The translations under genes were made by a program, and so were the position numbers. A model generated the notes under the pieces. That model ran no database searches, had not been told where the DNA came from, and was given only the letters and a program-made list of their open reading frames with translations. A stretch of 64,000 nt of DNA from Apostichopus japonicus (lineage: Eukaryota; Echinodermata; Holothuroidea; Aspidochirotida; Stichopodidae), in NCBI RefSeq assembly GCF_037975245.1, contig NC_092564.1, positions 13,166,484 to 13,230,483 of the forward strand, written 5' to 3'. Below, piece by piece: positions 11,201 to 38,099 of this stretch (the stretch's first letter is position 1; each line of letters starts with the position of its first letter).

Positions 11201-14015
11201 CGCCATGAACATTCTTTGAGTGCTGTGTGCGCATTATAAGTCTTATTATTATTATTATGTCAAGATGTGATGAACGGATCACCCATCATATACAAGTTAG
11301 TAAATGAAACAAAAATTAGACAACCTGTATACGTTCTATAAAACATACTTTCGCCTGTTAACCTTTGAGGCTTTGACCGTTTTGAATAATTTTATTAGGG
11401 AGCTCTGTCGATTCACGCATGGAAGACAATTCTTGTTTCAGTTTGCTATAAAATATGATGATCGGTATACAATGTATATGCTATAAATAATTCCACAATT
11501 AGGCTTTAATGTCTATTATTTCCGCTGGTCGATCCCTTTTTGCCATTGTTAAGTCTGGTAGACCACACGTCTTAAAGATCAAGGGTTTAAGTATGGAATG
11601 CTTATATTATATTTGTAGGCCTGTAGTTTCCCAAACTCGGACCCCAACCCGTTGGTAAAGAACTCCCACACAATGGGGATGTAAACCACGTTTCATTTTT
11701 TTAGACAGCATAGAAAGGAATGAAATATATGTGGAATTCTATCTCAAATGTTGTAGCAACAAAGAGATGGTCACCACAAATTTCTTTGCGCACTCAGGGG
11801 CTAAGAGATCAAACCGCGTAACGACTGACTCTCATCTGAGATAACGAAACGAAAACGACACCCTGTGTTGAAGATCCACTTGAAAATAGCTCTCTACCTT
11901 CGACCTCAGAGACTTTTACAGAGAGTACAGTTCAAAAAACGTTAAGTAAAGGTTTGACGTAATATTACTGCGCCGGCACGCAATGTTTCAGTGTTTTAAG
12001 GCTGAATTAACGGGAAACGTAAGAAATGCATGAACATTTGTCGTAGATTAACATTCACTCTCCTTTCTGTAAAATAACATGAGGGATGAAAGTAAAATTA
12101 AAATTCACTCTTTGTCATAGATTAACAGTCGAACGCTCTTAATGGCCTAATGGTGGGTGTACAGTAATAAGGACTTGACACCCATTATTTAACCTTTGTG
12201 TGAATGTGCAATTACACTTTATTACGGTGTTTGTATCTCTTACCACACATCGGGACACTGCCAATTTGCATATTCATAGTGATAATTATACCCAGACAGT
12301 TTGTATTTTATATTCTTGATTTAATTTAGGTGCTTAATTGTGGACATAGTGTCTCTAATGAATCATGGAAGTTGTTAGAAATATTGCATTTAATATGAAT
12401 ACATGCGTTTACTGCGTAAGAACAGATATTGTTTGTGCTAAAATTATAGAGGCAATTTCCACTGCTATTGCAAATAGTTGGTAAAAATGCCGTATGTAAA
12501 TATCCTTTAATTATGTAGTCACATGTCATCATTAGCCTTTCAAGGCAAGGGCGGCATAACCGTTGAATGAAATATAAGTGAAAATAAGGAAAAATCTACC
12601 CGATGAAAGTAGATAACTTTGCAATACAGCAGTAAATAACAACGTGAATTCGCGACTTCCCGTTAATAACTACCCCGTTAATAACTTTGATAAAGTTACG
12701 TCTTGGCGCATGCGTCCTGGCTGCCGGTATTCTACCGTAAAAAAAACAATATTTTCTCTAACAGTGTAACGGTTGTTGCATAGAATTTATGGCGGTCGCG
12801 GAAGCCCCCACCCTCTCCAGCTAAGAATATCAAGAGTTGGCTCAGGAGAGGTCGATTCTTGTAATTAATAAAAAGCAATCAATCGATTAATTTTGCAGAT
12901 ATTTGAATGTTTCTCTGACGTGAAATGAGGAATGTTTCATCCTGCGTGAAAAATATTGTTTTTAGTGAATGTAATGCAGCCAGACAGTTTTGTACAGAAG
13001 AACCACATATATTCTGAATTACAACGTCGCATTACTTTTACTGCATATTTTTTATTTATTTTTTATATATATATTTTTTTGTGGTGTAACTTTGACCAAG
13101 CCTTGTAATAGGGCTCATGGTTAAATATTTCTTTCAAGAAATCAGGGGACATGAAATTAGTGTTGACCGCTCCCCTCCCCCTTGCATCACTTGCCCAGGT
13201 TAGTATCTACGCTGTACGGGGTGCGGTGGCATTAAGATGATCTGGGTGGCATTAAGATGATCAAATGTCCACGTATAGGGCACCTCCATCCAGGAACATA
13301 TATCTGTTTTTAGGGTCATTATGCATCCCCGTGTGATCTCTGATGGTTTTCACGTGAATTAGAGGCTATATGAAACTATTCAATGTTGTCAAGGTTGCCA
13401 CTACCTGTGTATACCATGCTTGAATAAAGTTTACTTTTGTGGTTGTAAAGAACCACCACTTATACAGCAGATGTACCTATAAGCTTAGAAACATTTGTGA
13501 GTAATAATAGTCCGGGTGTAATTGTTATCATGATATATTTACTTCATCCCTCTCTTATCGCCTGTCTCCGGCCTGTGAGCCCTATTCGTATGCATACCAA
13601 TCTAATTAGCTTACAAACACTGGTTACATATCACTATACTGCTCCTCGTTGCCATCTTTCTTCCAAATCTACTATTCCGAAGTTTAGCACCTCTTTCTCG
13701 CTAATAATGTTACATCATGTCAAGTTCATTAACGTTGATATTGCTCATTATGATGCGACAAGGAAAAGTCCATAACGTTGTGGGTAAAGTGGAATGAGAA
13801 TATTTCTTCATTAAACTCAATCATCTGCTTTGAAGATATATTGTTGATATCTTAAACGTCTTTATACTTGAGTTTCAGCACTTCGGGTAGGTATTGTGAC
13901 GTAACATTATGCTGGTATAAACTCACAGGCCATTCAATAGGCAAGTAAGTTTAGTTCTTATTTCCTGTTATAGGTCATCTGTATTTGTATTCAATATGCA
14001 AAGAGTAATTAAGGT
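8268..14015. other. Probable intron 1 sequence, no gene seen
   Basis: AT-rich unique-looking DNA. Frames at 10975-11208, 11304-11486 and 13497-13775 have no recognisable domain, and I found no supporting splice signals. A small direct duplication of GGTGGCATTAAGATGATC lies near 13226-13261. Confidence 0.4.
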
Positions 14016-14131
14016 TTGCAGCTAGATATGGTCAAACTCTTGTCTCATCTCCCTACATGTAATGTGTCGAGAGATGAGATATTGTACTTCACCCCACATC
14101 AGAAATGTAAGGAATTGTGTGTGTGCGTGAG

Positions 14132-14141
14132 GTGGAGGGAC

Positions 14142-14168
<27 letters not shown>
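14132..14168. repeat. (GA)n microsatellite
   Basis: A run of GA dinucleotides directly precedes the 30-bp minisatellite that follows. Confidence 0.9.
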
Positions 14169-14175
<7 letters not shown>

Positions 14176-14189
14176 TAAATGGGACCGCC

Positions 14190-14660
14190 AGACCAATGCT
14201 CACTGGAGGAGGAGGGCCAGTCGGACCAATGTTCACTGAAGGAGAGAGGACCGTCAGACCATTATTCACTGGAGGAGGGCTCGTCGGACCATTGCTCACT
14301 AGAGGAGGAGGGCCAGTTGGACCAATGTTCAATGAAGGAGAGAGTACTGTCAAACTATTGCTCACTGGAGAATGGCCCTTCGGACCATTGCTCACTGGAG
14401 GAGGGCCCGTCGAACCAGTGTTCACTGAAGGAGAGAGGACCGTCAAACCATTATTCACTGGAGGAGGGCCCGTCGGACCATCGCTCACAGAGGGTGAGGG
14501 AACCTTCAGGCCATTGCTTCATTGAGAAGGACCCGTCGGACCATTGCTCACTGGAGAAGGGCCCGTCGGACTATTGCCCGTCGGACCATTGCTCACTGGA
14601 GGAGAGGTACCCGTCGAACCATTGCTCACTGGAGGAGAGGAGCACGTCAGATCATTGCAA
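14190..14660. repeat. Minisatellite, about 30-bp unit
   Basis: About 15 diverged copies of a unit close to GGAGGAGGGCCCGTCGGACC plus ATTGCTCACT. Because the unit is a multiple of three, all frames stay open and give repetitive Ser/Gly/Pro-rich translations on both strands. I regard these as by-products of the repeat. Confidence 0.85.
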
Positions 14661-15344
14661 TTCCTGAAAATTACTGTTATGAAATCAATTGGCGGCCATT
14701 GGGAGGGGTATGCGTTGCAATGAGGGGGGGGGGAGTGGAGGGGTGATTTTGCCATTTGACCAAAAAGACTTGACGGATTTCTTCTTGTAATAACAAATAA
14801 GACTGATTTGTCAGTTTTCTCGTAGTAGGAATCTTGTAACCCGATAATCTCTGAAGGACGATCTGTGCAATTATATACTGTACTCGACATACAGTCCTGT
14901 ATGGCATTTAGGTATTTATACGGGTTGTCTCTATTACGAAGTTGTTTGATTGACTTAGCACATATACTTGCTAGAGTCTTGACAAAGACTTGTTCGCATT
15001 AGTATAGGACTCAAACTGCAAGTTTACATTCTTGTAAGGATATACAAAGATAATCGATAGTTAAGTCAAATTTCGCCATGCATACAATATGTCAAAGATT
15101 CCACTTGCGTATCCCGTAATTTTCCACGACAGTATAGTTACGACGGCGTACTTCCATTTTGCACATGCATAACAATATAAATTTATCTACGTTTCAGCAA
15201 TTTTCACGTTTCAGTCATACCAAATCAAGTGTAAATCCACAATAACGTAACTGCATCGATCAACCAGAAATCATTCTACAGTTTATCGTAATACTGTTAA
15301 CTTATACCCTTCCCCACTCTTAATTCTATATAGTTGTCATACCG

Positions 15345-15540
15345 CAATTAATTGCTTCATTAACTTGCACACGAATACATTCGACACTTTTCCAAGGCCG
15401 GTAGAAAATGGAAGCTAGCTTCAACTAGCATGTCCTATACCATCAATATCCCTTCACTGATCGATTGGACTATCATGGCACATTCAAATGATATCACCGT
15501 GACTGATTAGATTTTGAGCTAGAAGATGTCGAAGTGCTCC
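15345..15540. repeat. Dispersed repeat, also present at 54541-54826
   Basis: Segments such as CAATTAATTG, CTATCATGGCAC and TTTGAGCTAGAAGA occur in the same order here and in the insert at 54541-54826, with moderate divergence between. The family has no coding capacity that I can see, and I could not define its ends. Confidence 0.55.
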
Positions 15541-15957
15541 CCAAACCATCTGCCAACCGTCGCTGTGAAATCTGCCGGTTTCATCCTGGAATGTTTACAT
15601 CACTCCTCACTTACCTGTCTCCTACACTCTCGCACTCCGATATACCCTATCCTATGAGAACTGGTAACATTCTTGCAATGCGCCCCCCCCCCCCAATAAC
15701 CTTCTCTATGGTCACTCAGGAGTTTCTATGACCCCTTAAATAACATTCACTGGTTTATTTCGTCATCTTCAAGATCCAGGCATTAAAAATAATGATGATG
15801 TTGTTTGAAAATATGCGAAGGAGTCACTTTATGGAGGAGGTTCATTTATGACTATATCAGACGTATCATTCTGTTCTTTTCCTTTATTTTAAGCGCAATG
15901 AGCACTTTTTGGGCAGTTACTCGTTTCCTGGAGTGGCGCTATATAAATCTACATTGT

Positions 15958-16165
<208 letters not shown>

Positions 16166-16277
16166 TGTTGTTGTTCTTATTATTGTAATTTACACTACTA
16201 TAATATCTGACTGCTATAATATTGTCACGGTCCTGTACCGTACACCTGTGTAAATTGTTTTCTTTTCATTTCAACAG

Positions 16278-29361
<13,084 letters not shown>

Positions 29362-30691
29362 ACGAAAAGTAGGGACGCACCTTGAAACTATATAGGTTAC
29401 ATGAGCGGGGCAGTTGATGGTATACCTTGGTAACCAAGGTAACCATTCCATTGGCCCGTCGAGAGTCCTTCTCGACACAACTGAGGATTAGTTCTCGACG
29501 ATGAATAGGTTTTAACTTGCCCGGACTCTTGCACACAGTTTTGTCTTGACGAAAAAAAAAATTGCTGTAAGAACAACTTGAGTTATGTGCAAACTTCTGA
29601 AATCAAAATTATGTCTGAATGGTCCAAAAGAGAAGAAATATTTTGTTGCTATCTCTGGTGGGTGGGTGGTATAGGCAGAAGAGGCAAGTGCCTGGGGTGT
29701 TGGGAAGGGGAACCAGAGTTCTTTGGGCCGCCTTTGAGATTCTAGGTTAGAGTTGCCTCCTTGACCGAACACATCCAGACAGGAAGTATCCCAAATTCCT
29801 ATTTTTGAGCTGTTGATACGAATCTTCAACAGCTTTAGGGAGGAATAATCATATTGGAGCCTTAGGACCACATGGGGCCCAAAATGTTTCAATCCGGCGC
29901 TAGATGGGAAATTTTAACATTGAAATGTGGTGCATGGTTAACACAGTACTTTTTCAATGCAAGGGGATATTTTGAAACATTGCCAAGTACTGATCAAATT
30001 TGAATCGGGATGATTTAGGGAGACATGAAAGTTTCGTCATTTGTAACACATAAACCAGTCATTTTTCCTGGTTTTTCTTTCTCAGACATCAGCTTTGTTT
30101 ATAGTCATTAAGACATTAATTCGTTAAAGTGGGCTTGTAATACGAGACGTCTTTCTTCAGATTATTTCAATTTTATCGGTATATATGACGTAACAAACGT
30201 TCCTTCGTTTAGTTTTTCTTTTTAAATAATAACTCTAAAGAGTGACGTTTGCTATTGATTTTGTTCACATTTCATAAACTAGTGCTTTCTATTTACTCTT
30301 CAATACCGTCCTTGTAATGAAAATTGATCAAAATGAATAATGATATGATGCTAATATAATCCGCTAACTAACGACCACTTCTGCTTACAACTATCATAGG
30401 ATCACCAGGCATATATGATTTTTACAGTAACCTGTATGCGAACGTTATGGTTGTTTTGAGGAAAATGTAATTTGGTGTAAAGGATTCGAAAGAATCAATG
30501 TTAAGTAATTCATTTGATGAGATTTTTTTATATTACTCAGGACGGTTAAAAGTTCGATGTAGGAGGGGTTCTTGAATCTTCAGGTATAATATTTTGGGGG
30601 TATTGCAAAAGCTGCCATATGGCCGAGAAAACTACTAGCTGTTGAATGTTTACCGTTTCTTTGTAAATGTTCTCATGTATTGTAAAATAAA
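29362..30691 (+). other. Probable 3' UTR with AATAAA at 30686-30691
   Basis: After the stop there is no further coding signal. An AATAAA hexamer at 30686-30691 is a plausible poly(A) signal and would give a 3' UTR of about 1.3 kb. The exact cleavage site cannot be told from sequence alone. Confidence 0.5.
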
Positions 30692-32082
30692 TGAATCAAT
30701 TATTATTTTAAACTTATACAGTTTTCTTGGTGATGAATGAAAGGGACTTGCTGGATTATTAATATACCGTCATTATTGACAAATTCAAAACTGGTCAGAC
30801 ATAAAATTGGAAAATTTATTTGCATATCGTTAAAACAAGATAGGTTGTTTTAGAAATAATTTGTTATCGAAAATATTTCTGCCAATTTACAGTTTTCTCA
30901 ACTAGTCTTACGACAAATATTCCATTTTTATTTTCTCTTTTTACCATTTTCTCATTCGTCAATTTTGATTTATTTGTATGTTTCTTCTTCTTCAATTGTA
31001 GAAAGAAGAAAACTTAATTCTCATTCCCATATCATGCTTATCTATTGACAGTTTCGTTCAATTATATAGGTCTGCTTTGGTCTGACATATAGGCTTATCG
31101 TTATGACCACAAGCTCATCTATTCCAAATGGCGGCGCTAAGGGGGCATGGGAATATTCCATCAATACCCCCCCCCCCAACCAACCAGGTTTACCCCAGTC
31201 GGCTGCGGCAATTCAACTGAAACTCTCCCCCCTTACGTCTACATTTCGCAGATTTTTGGGTATTACTTAGACTTACAAAATGATAGCTCTTCTTCTCCAC
31301 CGGGGCTTTGAAATACGTTCTTATGAAACTGGATTCCTCTCTGAAATGTGTTTCCGCTGGTTAAGGTAAATTAAAATAAGTTAAAAACGAACTCTAGCTG
31401 AAATACACCACAACTAAAGTCTCCAGGAACCCGCCCACCCCCCCCCCCCCCGCCAAACTTTCCTCTTTCCCATTTCTGATATATAACATACAATACATTT
31501 GTGTATTCAAGTCGCTACAATATCGAGCAAGAAATATATCCCTGGACACACAGTAACTATGGGGCCCTGAGATAAATTCCAGAGATTTTTTTGGGCCCCT
31601 GCGCTCCCAGCCAATAACAGTTGACGATGCCGCTTTTGTTGTTCAACAAGTCAGTACAGTCGGTCGCAAAAGAGCAAGACGGTCTCGAAATCAGAATCGT
31701 CTTGTCAAAAAGTGACTATGAGCCCCCTATTATTTTGAATTTCGAAATTCATAAAAAAAAATTAAAAAAAACTACACTTATATATGAATCGGGGTTGGGG
31801 GGGGGTCACAAATGATGCACATACAACGATTTGCACTTTGCATTTTAATTGGATGGGAGATATACACATACCTCTGCAAAAGTGAATTAAAATTTTGATA
31901 GTTTGTAAATACCAAGATTTTACTTACTGAAAACTGTAAATAAAATATACCACTAAAATTAAATAAACTGCTATGTCTCGTGTCATGTCTGTACGTTTTT
32001 GGTTTCGATGATAATCGTAACCTATGCACTCATGATGGCGTATGTGTGTGTATGAGCGTGTGAGTGCGTTTATGTCGCCCAG
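30692..32082. other. Intergenic stretch, no gene seen
   Basis: AT-rich with poly-C runs near 31170 and 31440. The short frame at 31621-31815 has no recognisable domain. Confidence 0.5.
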
Positions 32083-33330
32083 CTTGTAAACACGATATCT
32101 CAAGAAGGGTAGGTCAGACCATTTTCATATTCAGTGTGTAGTACCACATTAAGTACAAGAGGCCTATTGTTTTTGGTGGAGGTCGAAAGCCATTTGGGGT
32201 CACCAGGGGTCAAAGTGAGTAAACCTCATAAACACTATATCGCAAGAAGGGAATCATGGGCAGACCTCATTTTTAGTGTGTAGGAGTACCACATTGTGTA
32301 AAAGAAGCCTATTGTATTTGGTGGACGGCAAAGATCGTTTGCGGTCACGAGGGGTCAAATTGTGAAAACTTTGTAATCACGATATCTCAATACTGAAAGC
32401 TTGAGCCGACCTCTTATTTAGTGTGTAGAAGTACCACATTGAGTTAAAGAAGCCTATTGTTTTTGGTGGAGGTCAGAGGTCATCAGAGGTCAAATCTTGA
32501 AACCCTTGTAAACATGTACACCCTCACCATACATTACATCAGATTCATGAAGAAAACTGCTCGTGTTACATCATCAAAACCACAATGCATTTTGCATTCT
32601 GGTTTTAATGGTCATCGTATCAGTGGGTTCTTTGAGATGACAGAGGAATACACAAAAGTGATGGACTTAGATTTGGGTGTAAACCAGGCATGTGCCACAA
32701 CCAAAATGTGCCCCCTTTTTGATTCCTTGCCCGAATGTGATGGATGGTGATGTGATGGTGATTGCGCGTGTATGCGTGTGTGTGTGTGACGCCTCGCTTG
32801 TAAACACGATATCTCAAGAAGGGAAGCTTGGACCAATCTAATACTTGGTTCACATGAGTACCACATTGAGTAAAAGAACCCTATTGTTTTGTGGGGAGGT
32901 CAAAGGTCATCTCGGGTCACCAGGGGCCAAATAGTGAAAACCTTGTAAACACGATATCTCAAGGAGGTAAACTTGGACCAATCTCATATTTCGTGAGTAG
33001 GAGGACCACATTTAGGAGCACAAAAAAGGAGCAAACAATTTAGTTAACCTTGTAAACACGATATCTCAAGAAGAATAGCTTGGATCAATCTCGCATTTCG
33101 TGTGAAGGAGTACCACATTGAGTTTAAGATCACTATTGTTTTTGTCGGAGGTCCAAGTCCATTTGGGGTCACTAAAGGTCAAATTTGTGAAAACCTTGCA
33201 AACACGATAACTCAAGAAGGTAAGGTTGGACGAATCTCATATTTAGTATGTAGTTGGTAAACGTTCAGTACCATATTTTATTCAGGTCAAAGGTTAGTTG
33301 GAGTCACCAGACGCCAAATTGTGGAAACCT
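32083..33330. repeat. Diverged tandem array, unit about 145 bp
   Basis: Roughly eight copies, each starting near TTGTAAACACGATATCTCAAG and continuing with a TACCACATTGAGT segment and a GGTCAAAGGTCA-like segment. Copies start near 32083, 32221, 32368, 32504, 32797, 32942, 33049 and 33190. Small ORFs inside it are by-products. Confidence 0.85.
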
Positions 33331-33480
33331 TGTTTTATAAGCTACCGTATCTCCCACAGACCAGCCTATCAGAGACATGTGCGTTACGCCTCATACGAAA
33401 AGGAGGCTATTGGCAATTGGAAATGAGCTTATGGGCATCCATAGAATCTAAAACTGAAAAAAATGAACATATTTGCATTA

Positions 33481-35182
33481 GGGTATAGCCTTACAAATTG
33501 TCGAATTTGGGCCAAAAATGAAAGTTTTGATGATATAACGGACTCCCAGCACACAGGACACGCTTTTCCTGAGAACAAAAGTGGCTTTCGACGAAGCTTT
33601 AGTCATTTAAATTTCATATGAAATGACGTCAAGATATGGTTATTAAATTTCATTTTTCTGTCAAAATATGAGTGTTTATACTACTCTTTTAACATGGAAA
33701 GAAATCAAAAAGGCGCCATACACCGCAGGTACATTTTTCGGAAGAATTAAAAAAGTCGTGATTTTGGCCAAAATCGAACAAAATCATAAGGGTATAGCCT
33801 TACAAATTAGTCGAATTTGGGCCAAAAATGAAAGTTTTCAAATTCCTGTCAGGATGATATAACGGACTCCCAGCACCCAGGACACGCTTTTCCCGAGAAC
33901 AAAAGTGGCATTCGACGAAGCTTTAGTCATTTAAATTTCATATGAAATGACGTCAAGATATGGTTATTAAAATTTCATTTTTCTGTCAAAATATGAGTGT
34001 TTATACTACTCTTTTAACATGGAAATGAATCAAAAAGGCGCCACACACCGCAGGTACATTTTTCGGAAGAATTAAAAAAGTCGTGATTTTGGCCAAAATC
34101 GAACAAAATCATAAGGGTATAGCCTTACAAATTAGTCGAATTTGGGCCAAAAATGAAAGTTTTCAAATTCCTGTCAGGATAATATATCGGACTCCCAGCA
34201 CCCAGGACACGCTTTTCCCGAGAACAAAAGTGGCATTCGACGAAGCTTTAGTCATTTAAATTTCATATGAAATGGCGTCAAGATATGGTTATTAATTTTC
34301 ATTTTTCTATCAAATATGAGTGTTTATACTACTCTTATCACATGGAAAGGAATCAAAAAGGCGCCACACACCACAGGTACATTTTTCGGAAGAATTTAAA
34401 AAGTCGTGATTTTGGCCAAAATCGAACAAAATCATAAGGGTATAGCCTTACAAATTAGTCGAATTTGGGCCAAAAATGAAAGTTTTCAAATTCCTGTCAG
34501 GATAATATATCGGACTCCCAGCACCCAGGACACGCTTTTCCCGAGAACAAAAGTGGTATTCGACGAAGCTTTAGTCATTTAAATTTCATATGAAATGGCG
34601 TCAAGATATGGTTATTAATTTTCATTTTTCTATCAAATATGAGTATTTATACTACTCTTATCACATGGAAAGGAATCAAAAAGGCGCCACACACCGCAGG
34701 TACATTCTTCGGAAGAATTTAAAAAGTCGTGATTTTGGCCAAAATCGAACAAAATCATAAGGGTATAGCCTTACAAATTAGTCGAATTTGGCCCAAAAAT
34801 GAAAGTTTTCAAATTCCTGTCAGGATAATATATCGGACTCCCAGCACCCAGGACACGCTTTTCCCGAGAACAAAAGTGGTATTCGACGAAGCTTTAGTCA
34901 TTTAAATTTCATATGAAATGGCGACAAGATATGGTTATTAAATTTCATTTTTCTATCAAAATATAAGTGTTTATACTACTCTTATTACAGGAAAAGAAAT
35001 CAAAAGAGCGCCACACACCGCAGGAACAATTTTGGGAAGAATTAAAAAAGTCGTTATTTTGGCCAAAATCGAACAAAATCATAAGGGTATAGGCCTTACA
35101 AATTAGTCGAATTTGGGCCAAAAATGAAAGTTTTCAAATTCCTGTCAGGATGATATAACGGACTCCCAGCACCCAGGACAGC
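33481..35182. repeat. Satellite-like tandem array, 5.3 copies of a 323-bp unit
   Basis: The landmark GGGTATAGCC(TTACAAATT) recurs at 33481, 33790, 34115, 34438, 34761 and 35085, giving periods of 309, 325, 323, 323 and 324. Copies look well over 90% identical, the first being shorter. The array ends within a unit at GGACTCCCAGCACCCAGGACA. No coding potential beyond a chance frame. Confidence 0.95.
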
Positions 35183-37067
35183 AACTTATAACTTAGCAGT
35201 ACATTAACCATGGGTTCTGGCTGTATACACCACAACGATAACGCTCTGACTGATCGAATCAATGCTACAATGTGACTTACTCCCATCTCATTTTGATATG
35301 TAGTCGCTGCATGATAATATTATTTCTAATCTGGCCTTTGAATCATCCGATTGGCCGCTGACTGGCAAAGCTAGTTCTGATTGGCTGTTCTGAACAGCTG
35401 GGAGTTTGATCCTGTCATCACTGGGTTTTTTTCTTTCTCTTTTCCTCTTAATCAAAGAACAACGACAGACGTTATCGAACGTTATTATTATTTTGCTCTT
35501 TTTTGCAGCGAGAAGTTTTGTTAATTTAACAGTTGTTGCTGACATCTTATATACAATATATTGGAACCACTGTTCAGCGTTATTAACGGTAAGTGGCAAA
35601 AATATATCAGCTGAATACTCAATTTTTTTTCTATAAAAAATCGTACATCAATCTCACATTAATATTAGGAAGATGAGAATGAAACCGATAATAATATGAA
35701 AAGATAATATTAGGTCATTCTGAAAAATAAAACATTAAATAGTTTAGTACCAAAGAAAAATCAACTTGGAGATAAATTTAAGTTATATTTTGCGTTGAAT
35801 TGGGCACAATCTTTCGCCATCATACTCTACAGTTCAAATTAAGACCTAAGTCACCATCTAATAAGAAAACAAAACTTGTTTTTGGTGTGAAACGCATATA
35901 ATAGTTGATGGCAATAAATATTATACCAACAATAGAGGAACTGACCCCCCCACCCTATCCCCTACCCTACCCCCGGGTTCATGCGTGCAATCCATTTAGG
36001 GTTTGACTAGATGTTTAGGCGGGTTTTGGTTTTAGGCTCGTTTGATTGGTTAAAGCTGCAATCTTTTGCAGTGCAGAGACTTACATATGTTATGTGTCTT
36101 ATTGATAAATAGGATTTCTGGTCAAATTTTTCATCGAATATTCTTCCTCATCAAAGGGTAGGGTTTACGTTGTACATATAGAGTACTATTTAGCTAGTCT
36201 GTTTTAACCAAAGGTGGCGCATACTTGAAACCCCGAAACCCCGTTCAAGTGTGCGGGGTTCCTCCAAACATAAACTGATTGCGTGTTATCTGTGTTTTTA
36301 CGTTCAAATCCACAGTCTCATATAAGTTCTGAGGTAATTTTCATATTTGGGACGTACTTGATCAACCCACGAATTTTTATCATAAATGCATTTGAAGAAT
36401 TAAAAAAAAAGCCTAACAGCTTCCACAGTGTTACTGCCAAATAGTCGATCTATAGGATCAGGTTCAAATATGTTTTAGTTTATGCAACAGTTTAATATAG
36501 ATTCTATCACTATATATTATTTGATTCTTGATTTTCGAACGAGAAGATTCTTCTTTTATTATTCATCTTTTTTGTAGCATAAGGTGATGGCAACATGCAC
36601 ACAAATCTTCTTCTTCTTCTTCATTTTCTTAAATTTATCATTTGAAGCAAGTATCTTCTTCCGTTTTTTATCAATTTTAAGGAAACTATAAACCGATTAT
36701 TAATCTAAACAAGTTCACAATTGTTGAACAAGGACAACCGTGTATACTTTTCCGACAAGTGAAGATCAATATTCGATAAACTATACCTCGTTCCCCTGGA
36801 TATGTCTACATATAGGAAAGGTTAAAAGGAAAAGGTATACTTTCATTGTTTGAATGTTTCAGACTTGTTTGATTTGACTTATACCATTGGCGTCCACGTG
36901 ATTTCCAGCACGTGTGTGTGTGTAAGGAGGGCGCGAGGGGCGTTCTAAACCTCCCGTTGATATAGGTAAGGGATGAACCTATATGATAGGTAAGAGGCGA
37001 ATGAAGGATTTTAAGAGAGAGCGGTGGCCCTTTAGATAATAAATTAGGTTTAGCCATAGCTCTAAAG
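35183..37067. other. Intergenic stretch, no gene seen
   Basis: Unique-looking AT-rich DNA with a TTC-rich patch near 36605-36625 and a poly-C patch near 35945. No supported exon. Confidence 0.5.
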
Positions 37068-37452
37068 CAGGGTTGTCCAACCTACGGCCCGCGGTCCACA
37101 GTCTGGCCCGCCGCAGGGTTGCGTCCGGCCCGCCAGAGATTAGATTTTAGTGAGCAGAATTATTGAAAACAATTTGAAGCTATATAATCAATCATTCGAA
37201 CCTTCTGGGTCCAAAAAACTGCATACAGGTCAGTTTGTGTGACACTCTCTCAGCGGAGGGGGGGGGGGGGCGGCTGGACTTTATTCATCTGTTTTATCAG
37301 GAAGGAAAATAAATCAGTGCGCTCCGCGCGCAGTGCTCATATTTTGTTGCCTTGGGCTTCGGGCAAAAAATCGAAAAATCGAGCGTAAGGTTCATGCGGC
37401 CCCTCCTTCATCATGGTCATTCCATGCGGCCCTCTAAAGGCAAGGTTGTGCT
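37068..37452. mobile_element. Decayed hAT (Charlie-like) element
   Basis: It begins CAGGGTTGTCCAACCTACGG and contains GGCCCGC-rich blocks repeated through the copy, including GCGGCCC near the right end. This beginning is typical of a hAT non-autonomous family seen in many animals (family knowledge, from memory). The right end is degraded and I could not identify a target duplication. Confidence 0.5.
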
Positions 37453-38099
37453 TATAAATACTCTTGATTTTTGTGTGGTTAAAAAACGGATGTATACCAG
37501 TAGCAGTTGTCTTATTCTTCCCCGATCCCCAAATGACGATGGAATGTGATGTACAACCCCCCTCCCCCCCAATACCCTCCCCACGCCACTTGTTTGTGCA
37601 TCCTTTAAATTTGTCACTTATTTTAGTGTCTGTCTTAGAGTTTGCATATTTCGTTTCCACTAGAACGGCTTAAAAAAAACAAGTTTTTGCAGTCCTATCC
37701 TACAATGACCATGTCGTTTAAAGCTACATTAAGGGTTTAACTGAAGTATTTTCACTACATGTGTTTTGATGTCTTTCCATTCCTCGTGTACTTATTGTGA
37801 GGGGATTCTCCACCTACTCACATTAAATAGAGCTTATCGATCTTTGAATGTCTTTTTATTTTCTCCTTCTTCTTTCACCAATCCTTCATGTTGAGATATA
37901 ACAACAAGTCAATCATTGAGATGATACTTATAGGCCTTTATGGTTATATTGAAAGATGACTGTTTAGGCTCAAAATTAACTTTGATATGTTGTACGGTAT
38001 ATTCCGTTAAGAAAAACTGCTTTCATTACAAGTCATATCTCTATTTCAATTTTGCCTTTTGAAAAATGACATAACTTAGGCTCATCAATTAAAAGTGGC

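Noticed and set aside
14016-14907. Overlapping Gly/Ser/Pro-rich frames on both strands
   Set aside because: A 30-bp minisatellite keeps all frames open; there is no signal peptide, domain or splice context.
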